Shown here in pieces: positions 1 through 7,872 of a stretch of DNA of 64,000 bases. A program made the translations under genes and the position numbers. This stretch comes from Pseudodesulfovibrio indicus (GTDB lineage Bacteria; Desulfobacterota; Desulfovibrionia; Desulfovibrionales; Desulfovibrionaceae). Positions within the stretch are counted from its first letter, which is position 1, and each line of letters starts with the position of its first letter. Where the stretch lies: positions 2,790,001 to 2,854,000 of the forward strand of contig NZ_CP014206.1 in the NCBI RefSeq assembly GCF_001563225.1, given 5' to 3'. The notes under the pieces were generated by a model. It was given only the letters and a program-made list of their open reading frames with translations, was not told where the DNA came from and searched no databases.

Positions 1-1
1 A

Positions 2-259
2 CAATATGAAATTGGCTACGAGGAGCTGACCAGCAACCTGAACGTCGCCAAGGTGTCGATTATCGGCGTCGGCATGCGTAACCATTCCGGCGTGGCCTCC
101 AAGGCCTTCCGGGCGCTTGCCGATGAGAACGTGAACATCCTGATGATAAGCACGTCCGAGATCAAGATCACCTGCCTGATCGACGACAAGTACACCGAAC
201 TGGCCGTACGCACACTCCATAAAGCCTTCAACTTGGAGGAAGGCGAACACATCGAGTAG
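2..259 (+). CDS. lysC: Aspartate kinase, C-terminal end (partial)
   Basis: Only the last 85 codons are visible; the gene enters from beyond the left edge and ends at a TAG at 257-259. The translation reads as the C-terminal tandem-ACT part of aspartate kinase ([19 protein letters not shown], then [17 protein letters not shown] and a final [16 protein letters not shown] helix). In the family this segment binds the feedback inhibitor lysine or threonine. The enzyme phosphorylates aspartate at the entry of the Lys/Thr/Met/Ile pathway. The stop lies 3 bases before the start of citramalate synthase, so the two are probably one transcript, which would join aspartate-family and isoleucine-precursor synthesis. 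Confidence 0.9.
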   Translation, partial: QYEIGYEELTSNLNVAKVSIIGVGMRNHSGVASKAFRALADENVNILMISTSEIKITCLIDDKYTELAVRTLHKAFNLEEGEHIE

Positions 260-262
260 CCG

Positions 263-1855
263 ATGACAAACGTCACCATATACGACACGACTTTACGAGA
301 CGGGGCTCAAGCCGAAGAACTGAATCTGACCACCCAGGACAAGGTGCGCATCGCGCACAAGCTGGATGAACTCGGCATTCACTACATCGAGGGCGGCTGG
401 CCCGGCTCCAACCCGACGGACGGGAAATTCTTCGACGAGATAAAACACCACACCTTCGAAAACGCCAAGCTGACCGCCTTCGGGTCCACCCATCTGGCCA
501 AGACAACGCCGGACAAGGACCCGAACCTGGCCGGGCTGCTGGAGGCCGAGACCCCGGTCGTGACCATCTTCGGCAAGACCTGGGACCTCCACGCCACCAC
601 CGCCCTTGGGATCGAGCTGCCGCGCAACCTCGAACTGATCGCCAACTCCGTGGCCTACCTCAAGGCGCGGGTGGACGAGGTCATCTTCGACGCCGAGCAC
701 TTCTTCGACGGGTTCAAGCACAACCGCGAATACGCCCTTGAGGCCCTGGCCGCCGCCCTGGAAGCGGGCGCGGACCGGATCATCCTCTGCGACACCAACG
801 GCGGCACCCTCACCGGCGAGGTGGGCGAGGCCGTCAAGGCCGTGGCCGCCCGGTTCCCCGGAGCGAGCTTCGGCATCCACGCCCACAACGACTCCGAGCT
901 GGCCGTGGCCAACTCCATCGAGGCCGTCCGCCTCGGCGCGAGCCAGGTCCAGGGGACCATCAACGGCTATGGCGAACGGTGCGGCAACGCCAACCTCTGC
1001 TCCGTGATCCCCAACCTGGAACTCAAGCTGGGCATCGGCGTCATCGGGGCCGAGAACCTCAAGCGACTCCGGCTGACCTCGAACTTCGTCAGCGAAATCG
1101 CCAACCTGCGCCCGTTCATGCGGCAGCCCTTCGTGGGCTCCTCCGCCTTTGCCCACAAGGGCGGCATCCACGTCAGCGCCATCCTCAAGGACTCACGCAC
1201 CTACGAGCACGTCACGCCCCAATCCGTGGGCAACGTGCAGCGCGTGCTGCTCTCGGACCAGGCGGGCAAGTCCAACATCCTGTTCAAGGCCCGCGAGCTG
1301 GGCTACGACCTGGACAAGAACGACCCCACCGTGGACCGGCTGCTCAAGGAGCTGAAGCAAAAGGAGAGCATGGGCTACGAATACTCCGTGGCCGACGCCT
1401 CCTTCGAGCTCGTGCTCCGCGAGGCGCTGGGCAAGCCGCTCGACTACTTCCACTTCCGCCACTTCTTCGTGGTGGACGCCAAGCGCGAGGAGGATGCCGA
1501 GCCGTTCACCGAGGCCACGGTCATCGTGGACGTCAAGGGCCAGCAGGAACACACCGCCGCCACCGGCATGGGCCCGGTCAACGCCCTGGACCGCGCCCTG
1601 CGCAAGGGCCTTGAACGGTTCTACCCCCGGCTCGGCGAGATCCGGCTGCTCGACTTCAAGGTCCGCGTCCTGTCCGGCGCGGTGCGCGACACCGGCGGCA
1701 CCGCCTCCTTTGTCCGCGTGCTCATCGAAACCGGCGACAAAACCGACCGCTGGACCACCATGGGCGTCTCCCACAACATCATCGAGGCCTCCTGGCAGGC
1801 CGTTGTCGACGCCATCAACTACAAGCTCTTCAAGGACGAATCCGCCGAGGCTTAA
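263..1855 (+). CDS. cimA: (R)-citramalate synthase
   Basis: This 530-residue protein is a DRE-TIM metallolyase. The N-terminus carries the TTLRDGAQ signature (residues 9-16), DTNGG lies mid-barrel, and the metal-binding HAH is at H206/H208. The last ~130 residues form the LeuA-type allosteric domain. The 'YDTTLRDGAQAEELNLT' start and FDAEHFFDG motif fit the citramalate synthase branch (pyruvate + acetyl-CoA to citramalate) better than 2-isopropylmalate or homocitrate synthase. It would give a threonine-independent route to 2-oxobutyrate and isoleucine, matching the ilvBNC genes near 40 kb. The ATG is 3 bases after the lysC stop. The exact substrate is inferred from the subfamily, not proved. 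Confidence 0.92.
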   Translation: MTNVTIYDTTLRDGAQAEELNLTTQDKVRIAHKLDELGIHYIEGGWPGSNPTDGKFFDEIKHHTFENAKLTAFGSTHLAKTTPDKDPNLAGLLEAETPVVTIFGKTWDLHATTALGIELPRNLELIANSVAYLKARVDEVIFDAEHFFDGFKHNREYALEALAAALEAGADRIILCDTNGGTLTGEVGEAVKAVAARFPGASFGIHAHNDSELAVANSIEAVRLGASQVQGTINGYGERCGNANLCSVIPNLELKLGIGVIGAENLKRLRLTSNFVSEIANLRPFMRQPFVGSSAFAHKGGIHVSAILKDSRTYEHVTPQSVGNVQRVLLSDQAGKSNILFKARELGYDLDKNDPTVDRLLKELKQKESMGYEYSVADASFELVLREALGKPLDYFHFRHFFVVDAKREEDAEPFTEATVIVDVKGQQEHTAATGMGPVNALDRALRKGLERFYPRLGEIRLLDFKVRVLSGAVRDTGGTASFVRVLIETGDKTDRWTTMGVSHNIIEASWQAVVDAINYKLFKDESAEA

Positions 1856-1870
1856 AAGCCTCCGGCGGTC

Positions 1871-1925
1871 GGGGGAAGGGGAAGGAAAAACCTTTCGAGA
1901 AAGGTTCTTTCCTTCCCCTTCCCCC
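1871..1925. repeat. Long purine/pyrimidine inverted repeat after cimA
   Basis: A 26-base arm (1871-1896, GGGGGAAGGGGAAGGA then AAAACCTTTC) is mirrored by 1899-1925 with one bulged base, leaving almost no loop. There is no T-run on either side, so it is not a standard intrinsic terminator. It may act as a 3'-end stabiliser for the lysC-cimA mRNA or be a dispersed intergenic element. The CCTCCGGCGGTC block just before it recurs in the terminator at 63071. Confidence 0.6.
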
Positions 1926-1987
1926 GAACCCCCATCCCCTTCCTTTTCCAAAGCTTTGTATCGCCGCTTCGCGGGTTTCTAGCGCAA

Positions 1988-2020
1988 TAAAAAAGCCCCC
2001 GGCTCGTCAAAGCCGAGGGC
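1988..2020 (-). terminator. Intrinsic terminator, minus strand
   Basis: The stem GCCCCCGGCT (1995-2004) pairs with AGCCGAGGGC (2011-2020) with one mismatch. It is followed on the minus strand by TTTTTTATT. It is the first T-tailed hairpin downstream of gap, about 285 bases after its stop, so it likely ends the gap transcript after the hairpin cluster. Confidence 0.65.
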
Positions 2021-2110
2021 AGCGTTTATTCTTTGCCGTTTGGAGCGATTCGGGTGGCGCAGCCACCAGACAGCGGCTCTCACTCCCGCGCTATGAATAG
2101 GCTTTGATTC

Positions 2111-2185
2111 GCCCCGTCCTGGGGCTCACCCCTTCGGGGCGTTGCGGAAAGACCGCAACGTCCAAATCCGCTGTCCTGCGGATTT
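2111..2185. repeat. Four small tandem hairpins
   Basis: Consecutive perfect inverted repeats: GCCCC/GGGGC (2111-2125), CCCC/GGGG (2129-2139), CGTTGCGG/CCGCAACG (2140-2160) and AAATCCGC/GCGGATTT (2164-2185). They follow one another with almost no spacer. They would sit in the 3' untranslated region of gap. No function is assigned. Confidence 0.6.
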
Positions 2186-2213
2186 GTCGAGAGTGGTGCA
2201 GATGTGCATTTTC

Positions 2214-2272
2214 TTCCTGGGGGCTTTCGCCGCAGCGTAGTGGGCCTACGTGAGGACGAAAGCCCCCTGGAA
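2214..2272. repeat. Large hairpin 3' of gap
   Basis: TTCCTGGGGGCTTTCG (2214-2229) pairs with CGAAAGCCCCCTGGAA (2257-2272) with one mismatch, and the loop contains a further CGTAG/CTACG stem. It lies 34 bases past the gap stop codon on the minus strand. There is no T-run. It may stabilise the mRNA end or be a repeated element. Confidence 0.6.
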
Positions 2273-2305
2273 AAAATGTGCAGATGCGCCGCTATCGGGA
2301 GCCGC

Positions 2306-3286
2306 CTACAGTGCGGCCACCTTTTTGGTCAGCCGCAGCAGCTGGTTCGTGAAACCGGCTTCGTTGTCGTACCAGACGATGACCTTGAGCTGGGTGCCGC
2401 CCATGACGCGGGTCAGGGAGCTGTCCACCACGCCGCCGAAGGTGGAGCCCATGAAATCCACGGACACCAGCGGTTCGTCGGTGTAGCCCAGGGAGTCGTT
2501 GGCCGCCGCCTTGAGGGCCGCGTTGACCTCCTCGGGGGTGGTCTCCTTCTTCAGCTCGCAAACCAGGTCCACCAGGGACACGTTCGGGGTGGGCACGCGG
2601 ATGGCCATGCCGTCCAGGATGCCGTTCAGCTCAGGGATGACCAGCCCCACGGCCTTGGCCGCGCCGGTGGTCGTCGGGACCATGTTCACGGCGCAGGCCC
2701 GGGCGCGGCGCATGTCCTTGTGGGACCCGTCCAGGATGCGCTGGCTCATGGTGTAGGAGTGCACGGTGGTCATGATGCCGTGCTTGATGCCGAAGGTGTC
2801 GTTGATCACCTTGGCCACCGGAGCCAGGCAGTTGGTGGTACAGGAGGCGTTGGAGATGATCTTGTGCTCCGCCTTGAGGTCGCCGTCGTTGACGCCCACC
2901 ACGATGGTCGCGTCGGCGTTCTTGCCGGGCGCGGAGATGATCACCTTCTTGGCCCCGCAGGCCAGATGCTTCTCGCAGCTCTCGCGGTCGGTGAACTTGC
3001 CGGTGGACTCGATCACGATGTCGCAGCCCAGGTCGCCCCAGGTCCATTCCCCCGGCGCGTTGCGGGTCACCTTGACCGGTTTCCCGGCCATGACGAAGCC
3101 GTCCTCGGAGGGCTGCACGTCCGGGAAACGGCCGTGCACGGAGTCGTATTTCAACAGGTGGGCGAGGTCCTCGTTGGAGGCGCGCGCATTGACGGCCACC
3201 AGTTCCAGGCCCTTTTCCTCGGCCAGCAGGCGGGCCAGGTAACGGCCGATGCGTCCAAATCCGTTCAAACCTATTTTCGTCGCCAT
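2306..3286 (-). CDS. gap: Glyceraldehyde-3-phosphate dehydrogenase, type I
   Basis: A 326-residue cytosolic enzyme of glycolysis/gluconeogenesis that oxidises and phosphorylates glyceraldehyde 3-phosphate with NAD(P)+. The N-terminal Rossmann motif is GLNGFGRIGR. The catalytic cysteine is C149 in SNASCTTNCLAP, with the activating histidine H176 in TTVHSYT. The C-terminus ends with WYDNEAGFTNQLL, the classical family end. The length matches class I GAPDH. A good ribosome-binding site (AGGAGGA) precedes the ATG, and a sigma70-like promoter lies 60-85 bases upstream. It is a single-gene transcript. Confidence 0.97.
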   Translation of the reverse strand: MATKIGLNGFGRIGRYLARLLAEEKGLELVAVNARASNEDLAHLLKYDSVHGRFPDVQPSEDGFVMAGKPVKVTRNAPGEWTWGDLGCDIVIESTGKFTDRESCEKHLACGAKKVIISAPGKNADATIVVGVNDGDLKAEHKIISNASCTTNCLAPVAKVINDTFGIKHGIMTTVHSYTMSQRILDGSHKDMRRARACAVNMVPTTTGAAKAVGLVIPELNGILDGMAIRVPTPNVSLVDLVCELKKETTPEEVNAALKAAANDSLGYTDEPLVSVDFMGSTFGGVVDSSLTRVMGGTQLKVIVWYDNEAGFTNQLLRLTKKVAAL

Positions 3287-3343
3287 GCGGATTCCTCCTG
3301 TGGGTATCGATTTATTCTATTGTACTGATTGAATCGGGCAACA

Positions 3344-3372
3344 ACCATACTTTGTGTACGGTTTTCCGTCAA
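3344..3372 (-). promoter_or_regulatory. Sigma70-like promoter of gap
   Basis: On the minus strand TTGACG (3367-3372) and TATGGT (3344-3349) are separated by exactly 17 bases, ending 57 bases upstream of the gap ATG and between gap and surE. Five of six -35 positions and four of six -10 positions match consensus. Confidence 0.55.
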
Positions 3373-3381
3373 CGGGGTTCG

Positions 3382-4131
3382 CTAAAACGTACTCTTGAGC
3401 AGTCCCAGGGCCTCGCGGTCCGTAAAGTCGAAATGGAGCGGCGTCAGGGTGACGTGGCCCCTGGTCAGCAGCGCCCTGTCGCGGTCCGCGCTGATCCGTT
3501 CGGGCGGGATCGCCCCGGACAGCCAGTAGTACGGCCTGCCGCGCGGGTCCTGCCGGGTGTCGTAGACGTCGTCGTAGGACGCGCGGGTGTGGGGGCAGAC
3601 AATCAGCTCTTTGGCATCCTCTATGGGCAGGTCCGGGAAATTCAGGTTGAGCACGCACTTGCGCGGCAGCTCGGTCCAGGGGATGCGCGGCAGCAGCTCG
3701 GCGCAATAGCGCGCCTGGCCGCTCAGATCCTCGGGATTGAAGTTGTCCATGGACACGGCCATGGACGGGATCTCCATGAGCGCGCCCTCGGTGGCGGCGG
3801 AGACCGTTCCCGAATAGAGGATGTCCACGCCCACGTTGGCCCCCGCGTTGATGCCGGACAGGACCAGGTCCGGCCGCTTGTCCAGCAGGGTCGAGAGGCC
3901 GAGCTTCACGCAGTCCACGGGCGTGCCGTACACGCCCTGCCCCACGAAGCCGTTCTCCTTGAAATGCTTGACCCGGATGGGCATGGACAGGGTCACGGCG
4001 TGACCCACCGCAGACTGCTCGGTGACCGGGGCCACGCAATGGACCTCGTGCCCCGCTTCCTTGAGGGCAAAATAGAGTGAGCGCAGGCCGATGGCCTGGA
4101 TACCGTCGTCATTGGCGAGCAGAATGTTCAT
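3382..4131 (-). CDS. surE: 5'/3'-nucleotidase SurE
   Basis: This 249-residue protein is a metal-dependent nucleoside monophosphatase of the survival protein SurE family. The N-terminus MNILLANDDG has the NDDG metal motif (residues 7-10), followed by the AVGHAVTLSMPIR and LSGINAGANVG motifs of the active site. I start it at 4131 because GGAGA sits about 7 bases upstream and the resulting length fits the family; an open frame continues 18 codons further up but those residues are not family-like. It is divergent from the YhaM-like gene. The cellular role in Desulfovibrio is not known. Confidence 0.94.
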   Translation of the reverse strand: MNILLANDDGIQAIGLRSLYFALKEAGHEVHCVAPVTEQSAVGHAVTLSMPIRVKHFKENGFVGQGVYGTPVDCVKLGLSTLLDKRPDLVLSGINAGANVGVDILYSGTVSAATEGALMEIPSMAVSMDNFNPEDLSGQARYCAELLPRIPWTELPRKCVLNLNFPDLPIEDAKELIVCPHTRASYDDVYDTRQDPRGRPYYWLSGAIPPERISADRDRALLTRGHVTLTPLHFDFTDREALGLLKSTF

Positions 4132-4278
4132 CGCTTCTCCGGGTGCGTAAGCTTGATTTGACAATCCGAGTGAAATCAGGTTCATAACCTGAAGCGGCCG
4201 GTACGCATTCTGCGTAGTCCGTTTCCGGCCTGTACGCGAACGATACGCGCATGGGCCAGGTATCTCAACATCAATTCA

Positions 4279-5319
4279 ATGGCAAGCTCAGTGGGTAAAA
4301 AGTCGCAATATATACAAAGTCTGTCTCCCGGCCAGCCGGTTGACGACATGTTTCTCATCGCCGGGGCCAATCAGGCGCAGTCCAAGAACGGTCCCTACTG
4401 GAACCTCACCTTTCAAGACGCCACGGGGTCCGTGGACGGCAAGATATGGAGCCCCAAGAGCCTGGAATACCCGAACATCGAGCCGGGCTGGATGGCCCGC
4501 GTCCGGGGCTTCGTGGAGAGCTACCGCGAGCGCAACCAGCTCAAGGTGGACCACATGGAGCTGCTGCCCACGCCCGGCCCCGACGTGGACCTGGCCGATT
4601 TCATGCCCGCGTCCAAGATCCCGCCGCGCGAACTCATGGAGGCGCTTGAGGACCTGGTCACCGAACACATGAAGCACAAGCCGTGGAAGACCTTCTGCCG
4701 CAAGGTGCTGGGCAACGAGGAGGTCCGGGCGAAGCTGCTGACCGCGCCGGGCGCCAAGACCGTGCACCACGCCTACGTGGGCGGTCTGCTGGAGCACACC
4801 CTGGGCGTGGCCAAGGCGTGCATGGCCCTGTGCGACGTCTACCCGGACCTGGACCGCCAGACCCTGCTGGCCGGGGCCATCTTCCACGACCTGGGCAAGG
4901 CGTGGGAGCTGTCCGGCGGCCTGGCCAACGACTACACCGACGAGGGCCGCCTGTTCGGCCACATCCAGATCGGCGTGGAGAAGCTGGAGCCGTTCCTGGC
5001 CCGCAGCAACCGGCTGGAGGAAGGTCTCAAGCTCCATCTCAAGCATCTGATCACCAGCCATCACGGCGAACACGAGTTCGGCTCCCCGGTCCGGCCCAAG
5101 ACCCCGGAGGCGTTCGTCCTGCACTTTGCGGACAACATGGACGCCAAACTGAACATGATCGACCAGGCCTACGACGAGATGGACAAGACCGGGGCCGCCT
5201 GGTCGCCCTACCTCCGCTTCCTGGAGCGCAACGTGTTCAGGCCGGAACCGACCCCCGGCCAGGCCGGGAAGCAGTCCGCAAAACCGGAGAACCAATGTTT
5301 ATTACCTTTGAAGGCATAG
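4279..5319 (+). CDS. YhaM-type 3'-5' exoribonuclease (OB + HD domains)
   Basis: 346 residues. Residues ~18-100 form an OB-fold nucleic-acid-binding domain (FLIAGANQAQSKNGPYWNLTFQDATGS). An HD phosphohydrolase domain follows, with TVHHAYVGGLLEHTLGV (H163/H164, H173), IFHDLGK (H203, D204) and TSHHGEHEFGSP. This order is that of the YhaM/CBF1 3'-5' exonuclease, which degrades RNA and DNA in the cytoplasm. No clear ribosome-binding site precedes the ATG; a weak TTGACA at 4158-4163 could belong to its promoter. Its 3' end overlaps tmk by 25 bases, implying translational coupling. Confidence 0.88.
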   Translation: MASSVGKKSQYIQSLSPGQPVDDMFLIAGANQAQSKNGPYWNLTFQDATGSVDGKIWSPKSLEYPNIEPGWMARVRGFVESYRERNQLKVDHMELLPTPGPDVDLADFMPASKIPPRELMEALEDLVTEHMKHKPWKTFCRKVLGNEEVRAKLLTAPGAKTVHHAYVGGLLEHTLGVAKACMALCDVYPDLDRQTLLAGAIFHDLGKAWELSGGLANDYTDEGRLFGHIQIGVEKLEPFLARSNRLEEGLKLHLKHLITSHHGEHEFGSPVRPKTPEAFVLHFADNMDAKLNMIDQAYDEMDKTGAAWSPYLRFLERNVFRPEPTPGQAGKQSAKPENQCLLPLKA

Positions 5320-5936
5320 AAGGCACCGGCAAATCCACCCAGATCGCCCGGGTCCGCGACTATTTCGAATCCCAGGGCCGCGAGGTCTTCCTGACCCTGG
5401 AGCCGGGCGGAAGCCGCATCGGGCGCGAGCTGCGCAAGATGCTCCTGCATGTGGACAACCGGGAGATCACCCCGATCACCGAGCTGTTTCTCTACCTGGC
5501 CGACCGCGCCCAGCACGTGGGCCAGGTCATCCGGCCCGAGCTCGAGGCGGGCAAGGTGGTGCTCTGCGACCGGTTCGCGGACTCGACCATCGTCTACCAG
5601 GGCTACGGCCGCGGACTGGACACCGCCATGCTCCGCGAGCTGAACGAGGTGGCCGTGGACGGGCTGTGGCCCGACCTGACCATCGTTCTGGACATCGACC
5701 CGGAGATCGGCCTGAAACGGGCCACCCTGCGCAACATCGAGGACGGCAAGGCCAAGGAGGAAGGACGGTTCGAGGCCGAGCACATCTCCTTCCACAACAA
5801 GATCAGGGAGGGCTACCTCACCTGGGCCGCCTTCAACCGCGAGCGGATGAAGGTCATCGACGCCTCCTCCACGCCGGACGGGGTCTTCGAGCAGGTCCGG
5901 GCCGTGATCCAGGCATTCGGGGGCGACGCGGACTGA
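5295..5936 (+). CDS. tmk: Thymidylate kinase
   Basis: 213 residues; phosphorylates dTMP to dTDP for DNA synthesis. The P-loop is EGIEGTGKST (residues 6-15). Then come the dTMP-binding EPGGSRIGRELR, a DRFADSTIVYQGYGRG motif and a Lys/Glu-rich lid (NIEDGKAKEEGRFEAE). The family often has REPGGT where this protein has LEPGGS. The ATG at 5295 follows GGAGA and lies inside the end of the exonuclease gene, giving a 25-base overlap. Confidence 0.95.
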   Translation: MFITFEGIEGTGKSTQIARVRDYFESQGREVFLTLEPGGSRIGRELRKMLLHVDNREITPITELFLYLADRAQHVGQVIRPELEAGKVVLCDRFADSTIVYQGYGRGLDTAMLRELNEVAVDGLWPDLTIVLDIDPEIGLKRATLRNIEDGKAKEEGRFEAEHISFHNKIREGYLTWAAFNRERMKVIDASSTPDGVFEQVRAVIQAFGGDAD

Positions 5937-6046
5937 TCCCCGCCGGGTCGTTTTTCACACAACCGCGCCTGGATTCTTTCGGGCTTTGTGCTATGGTGCA
6001 GCCATATTGCGGCCATACCTCACGACAACAACGCACCAAGGATCGC

Positions 6047-6880
6047 ATGCCAGCAGAACTCCCGCACAAGAAACCAGGCTTCCTGTCCGTGTCCGCTGCG
6101 GTGGACACGGCCAAGTCCCTGCTGCTCCTGTCCGGACTGGTCTGGCTGCTGGTCCTGGGGTCGCAACGGTTGGGGTACAACTGGCAGTGGTACCGCATCC
6201 CGCAATACCTGTTCAAGTTCGACGACGGCATCTTCACCTGGGGACTGCTCATGCAGGGACTGGGCGTGACCTTCAGGATCACGGCCATCAGCCTGGTGCT
6301 GATGCTGGTCATCGGCCTGACCACCGCCCTGCTGCGCATGACCGGGTCGTGGGCGGCGCGGGGAACGGCGCGGGCATACATGGAGCTGATCCGCAACACC
6401 CCCCTGCTGATCCAGATTTTCTTCATCTATTTCGTGGTCGCCCCGATCCTGGGGCTGACCGGATTCCAGTCGGCGGTCATCTCCCTGTCCCTGTTCGAGG
6501 GGGCCTACGCCTCGGAGATATTCCGGGCGGGCATCACCTCCATCGACCGGGGGCAGTTCGAGGCGGCCAAAAGCCTCGGCATGGGGCCGTACGCCATGTA
6601 CCGGCACATCATCCTGCCCCAGGCCGTGCGCCGGGTGCTGCCGCCCCTGACCAGCCAGGCGGTGTCCCTGGTCAAGGACTCGGCCCTGGTCTCGACCATC
6701 GCCATCCTCGACCTGACCCAGCAGGGACGGATCATCGACGCGGAAACCTTTCTGACCTTTGAAGTGTGGTTCACCGTCGCGGCCATCTACCTGGCCGTCA
6801 CCCTGGCCCTGTCCGGGGTGGTGCGGCTCCTGGAGCGACGGTTCAACGGCGTCTGGACAAACCAAAGGAGCATCCCTTGA
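6047..6880 (+). CDS. Polar amino-acid ABC transporter permease (first)
   Basis: 277-residue inner-membrane protein of the HisM/GlnP family (PAAT uptake permeases). It has an N-terminal helix (~residues 20-42), then a five-helix permease core. The signature YMELIRNTPLLIQIFFIYF and the EAA loop (EAAKSLGMGPYAMYRHIILPQA, ATPase docking) are visible. The ATG at 6047 has AAGGA just upstream. Its TGA overlaps the start of a 31-codon frame. A second permease and the lipoprotein receptor follow, so it is half of a heterodimeric channel. No ATP-binding subunit is found beside it. Confidence 0.92.
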   Translation: MPAELPHKKPGFLSVSAAVDTAKSLLLLSGLVWLLVLGSQRLGYNWQWYRIPQYLFKFDDGIFTWGLLMQGLGVTFRITAISLVLMLVIGLTTALLRMTGSWAARGTARAYMELIRNTPLLIQIFFIYFVVAPILGLTGFQSAVISLSLFEGAYASEIFRAGITSIDRGQFEAAKSLGMGPYAMYRHIILPQAVRRVLPPLTSQAVSLVKDSALVSTIAILDLTQQGRIIDAETFLTFEVWFTVAAIYLAVTLALSGVVRLLERRFNGVWTNQRSIP

Positions 6881-6972
6881 CCATCTGGAGAGCCATCAAG
6901 ATCGGCGGCGTGGTCGTCATTGCCATCCTCGGCATCTCGCACGTCACCTTTGCCCAGGAATCCTGCAAGTAA
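6877..6972 (+). CDS. Small hydrophobic peptide of 31 residues
   Basis: A TTG at 6877 overlaps the permease stop (TTGA) and is preceded by AAAGGAG at optimal spacing (6864-6870), a better ribosome-binding site than many genes here have. The product has a short basic start (MTIWRAIKIG), one hydrophobic helix (GVVVIAILGISHV) and a tail TFAQESCK that looks like a signal-peptidase site followed by a Cys. It may be a membrane-inserted small protein of the transporter, or a translated spacer that couples permease to receptor expression. I know no family for it. Confidence 0.5.
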   Translation: MTIWRAIKIGGVVVIAILGISHVTFAQESCK

Positions 6973-7013
6973 CCTTTCACCCGGCGTTCCGCGCCGGAAC
7001 AAGGAGACCCCCC

Positions 7014-7859
7014 ATGAGCATCTTACGCACATTTGTCCTCGCAACACTTTTCCTCCTGGCCGCAGCGGCACTCGGCTGCAGCCAGCAACCCGCGAGCCAG
7101 ACGGCCGCCAAGAGCGCCGCATCGGCCCCCGTCAGCCAGCTCGACACCATCCTCCAGCGCGGCGTCATCAAGGTCGGCTTCGACACCTTCAAGCCCTGGG
7201 CCATGAAGGACAAGAAAGGCGACTACGTCGGCTTCGAGATCGAAGTGGCCCGGAAGCTGGCCGAAGACATGGGCGTCAAGGTCGAGTTCGTGCCCACCAA
7301 ATGGTCGGGCATCATCCCGGCGCTCCTGACCGGCAAGTTCGACATCATCATCGGCGGCATGTCCATCACCCCCCAGCGCAATCTCAAGGTGAACTTCTCC
7401 CTGCCCTACGAGTATTCCGGTATGTCCCTGGTGGCCAGCCGCGAGCTCGCCGACGGCCGGTCCTCCATCAACGACTTCAACAACCCGGCCACATCCATCG
7501 CCGTGCGCCTGGGCACCACCGCCGCCGAAGCGGCCAAAAACTTCCTGCCCAAGGCCAAAATCCTCTTCTTCGACGAGGAATCCCAGACCATCCAGGAACT
7601 GCTCAACCAGCGCGTCCACGCCGTGGTCGCCTCCAACCCGCTGCCCATGAACCTGTCCAAGGAGTACGCGGAGCAGCTCTACCTGCCCATGAAGGACGAC
7701 TTCACCAGGGAACCCATCGCCTTCGCCGTGCGCAAGGGCGATCCGGACTTCCTGAACTGGCTGAACAACTGGGTCCGCGTGACCATGAGCAAGGGTTGGC
7801 TGCAGAACCGCTACGAGTACTGGTTCTATACCAACGATTGGGAAAGCCTGATCATGTAG
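7014..7859 (+). CDS. Amino-acid ABC transporter substrate-binding lipoprotein
   Basis: 281 residues. The signal peptide ends in a lipobox (LAAAALGC, lipidated C22), followed by a Ser/Ala linker and a family-3 periplasmic binding domain. VIKVGFDTFKPWAMKDKKGDYVGFEIEVARKLAEDMG is the canonical first lobe, and PALLTGKFDIIIGGMSIT follows. The ligand is probably a polar amino acid but the specificity cannot be read. The ATG at 7014 follows AAGGAG. A small CCGGCG/CGCCGG hairpin just upstream (6981-6997) may raise receptor mRNA relative to the permeases. Confidence 0.93.
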   Translation: MSILRTFVLATLFLLAAAALGCSQQPASQTAAKSAASAPVSQLDTILQRGVIKVGFDTFKPWAMKDKKGDYVGFEIEVARKLAEDMGVKVEFVPTKWSGIIPALLTGKFDIIIGGMSITPQRNLKVNFSLPYEYSGMSLVASRELADGRSSINDFNNPATSIAVRLGTTAAEAAKNFLPKAKILFFDEESQTIQELLNQRVHAVVASNPLPMNLSKEYAEQLYLPMKDDFTREPIAFAVRKGDPDFLNWLNNWVRVTMSKGWLQNRYEYWFYTNDWESLIM

Positions 7860-7872
7860 CCGGGCCGATTCC

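Larger units (their letters stand above)
1856..2305. other. Gene-free interval rich in hairpins
   Basis: No credible gene lies in these 450 bases between cimA and gap, which converge here. The interval holds a long G/C-rich inverted repeat (1871-1925), a minus-strand terminator (1988-2020) and a run of further hairpins between 2111 and 2272, each listed separately. Open frames that cross it have no start context and no recognisable protein features. Confidence 0.6.

Noticed and set aside
4186-4278. TTGACA at 4158 as a firm promoter for the YhaM-like gene
   Set aside because: The hexamer at 17 bases (TTCATA) is a poor -10, so I mention it but do not annotate it.
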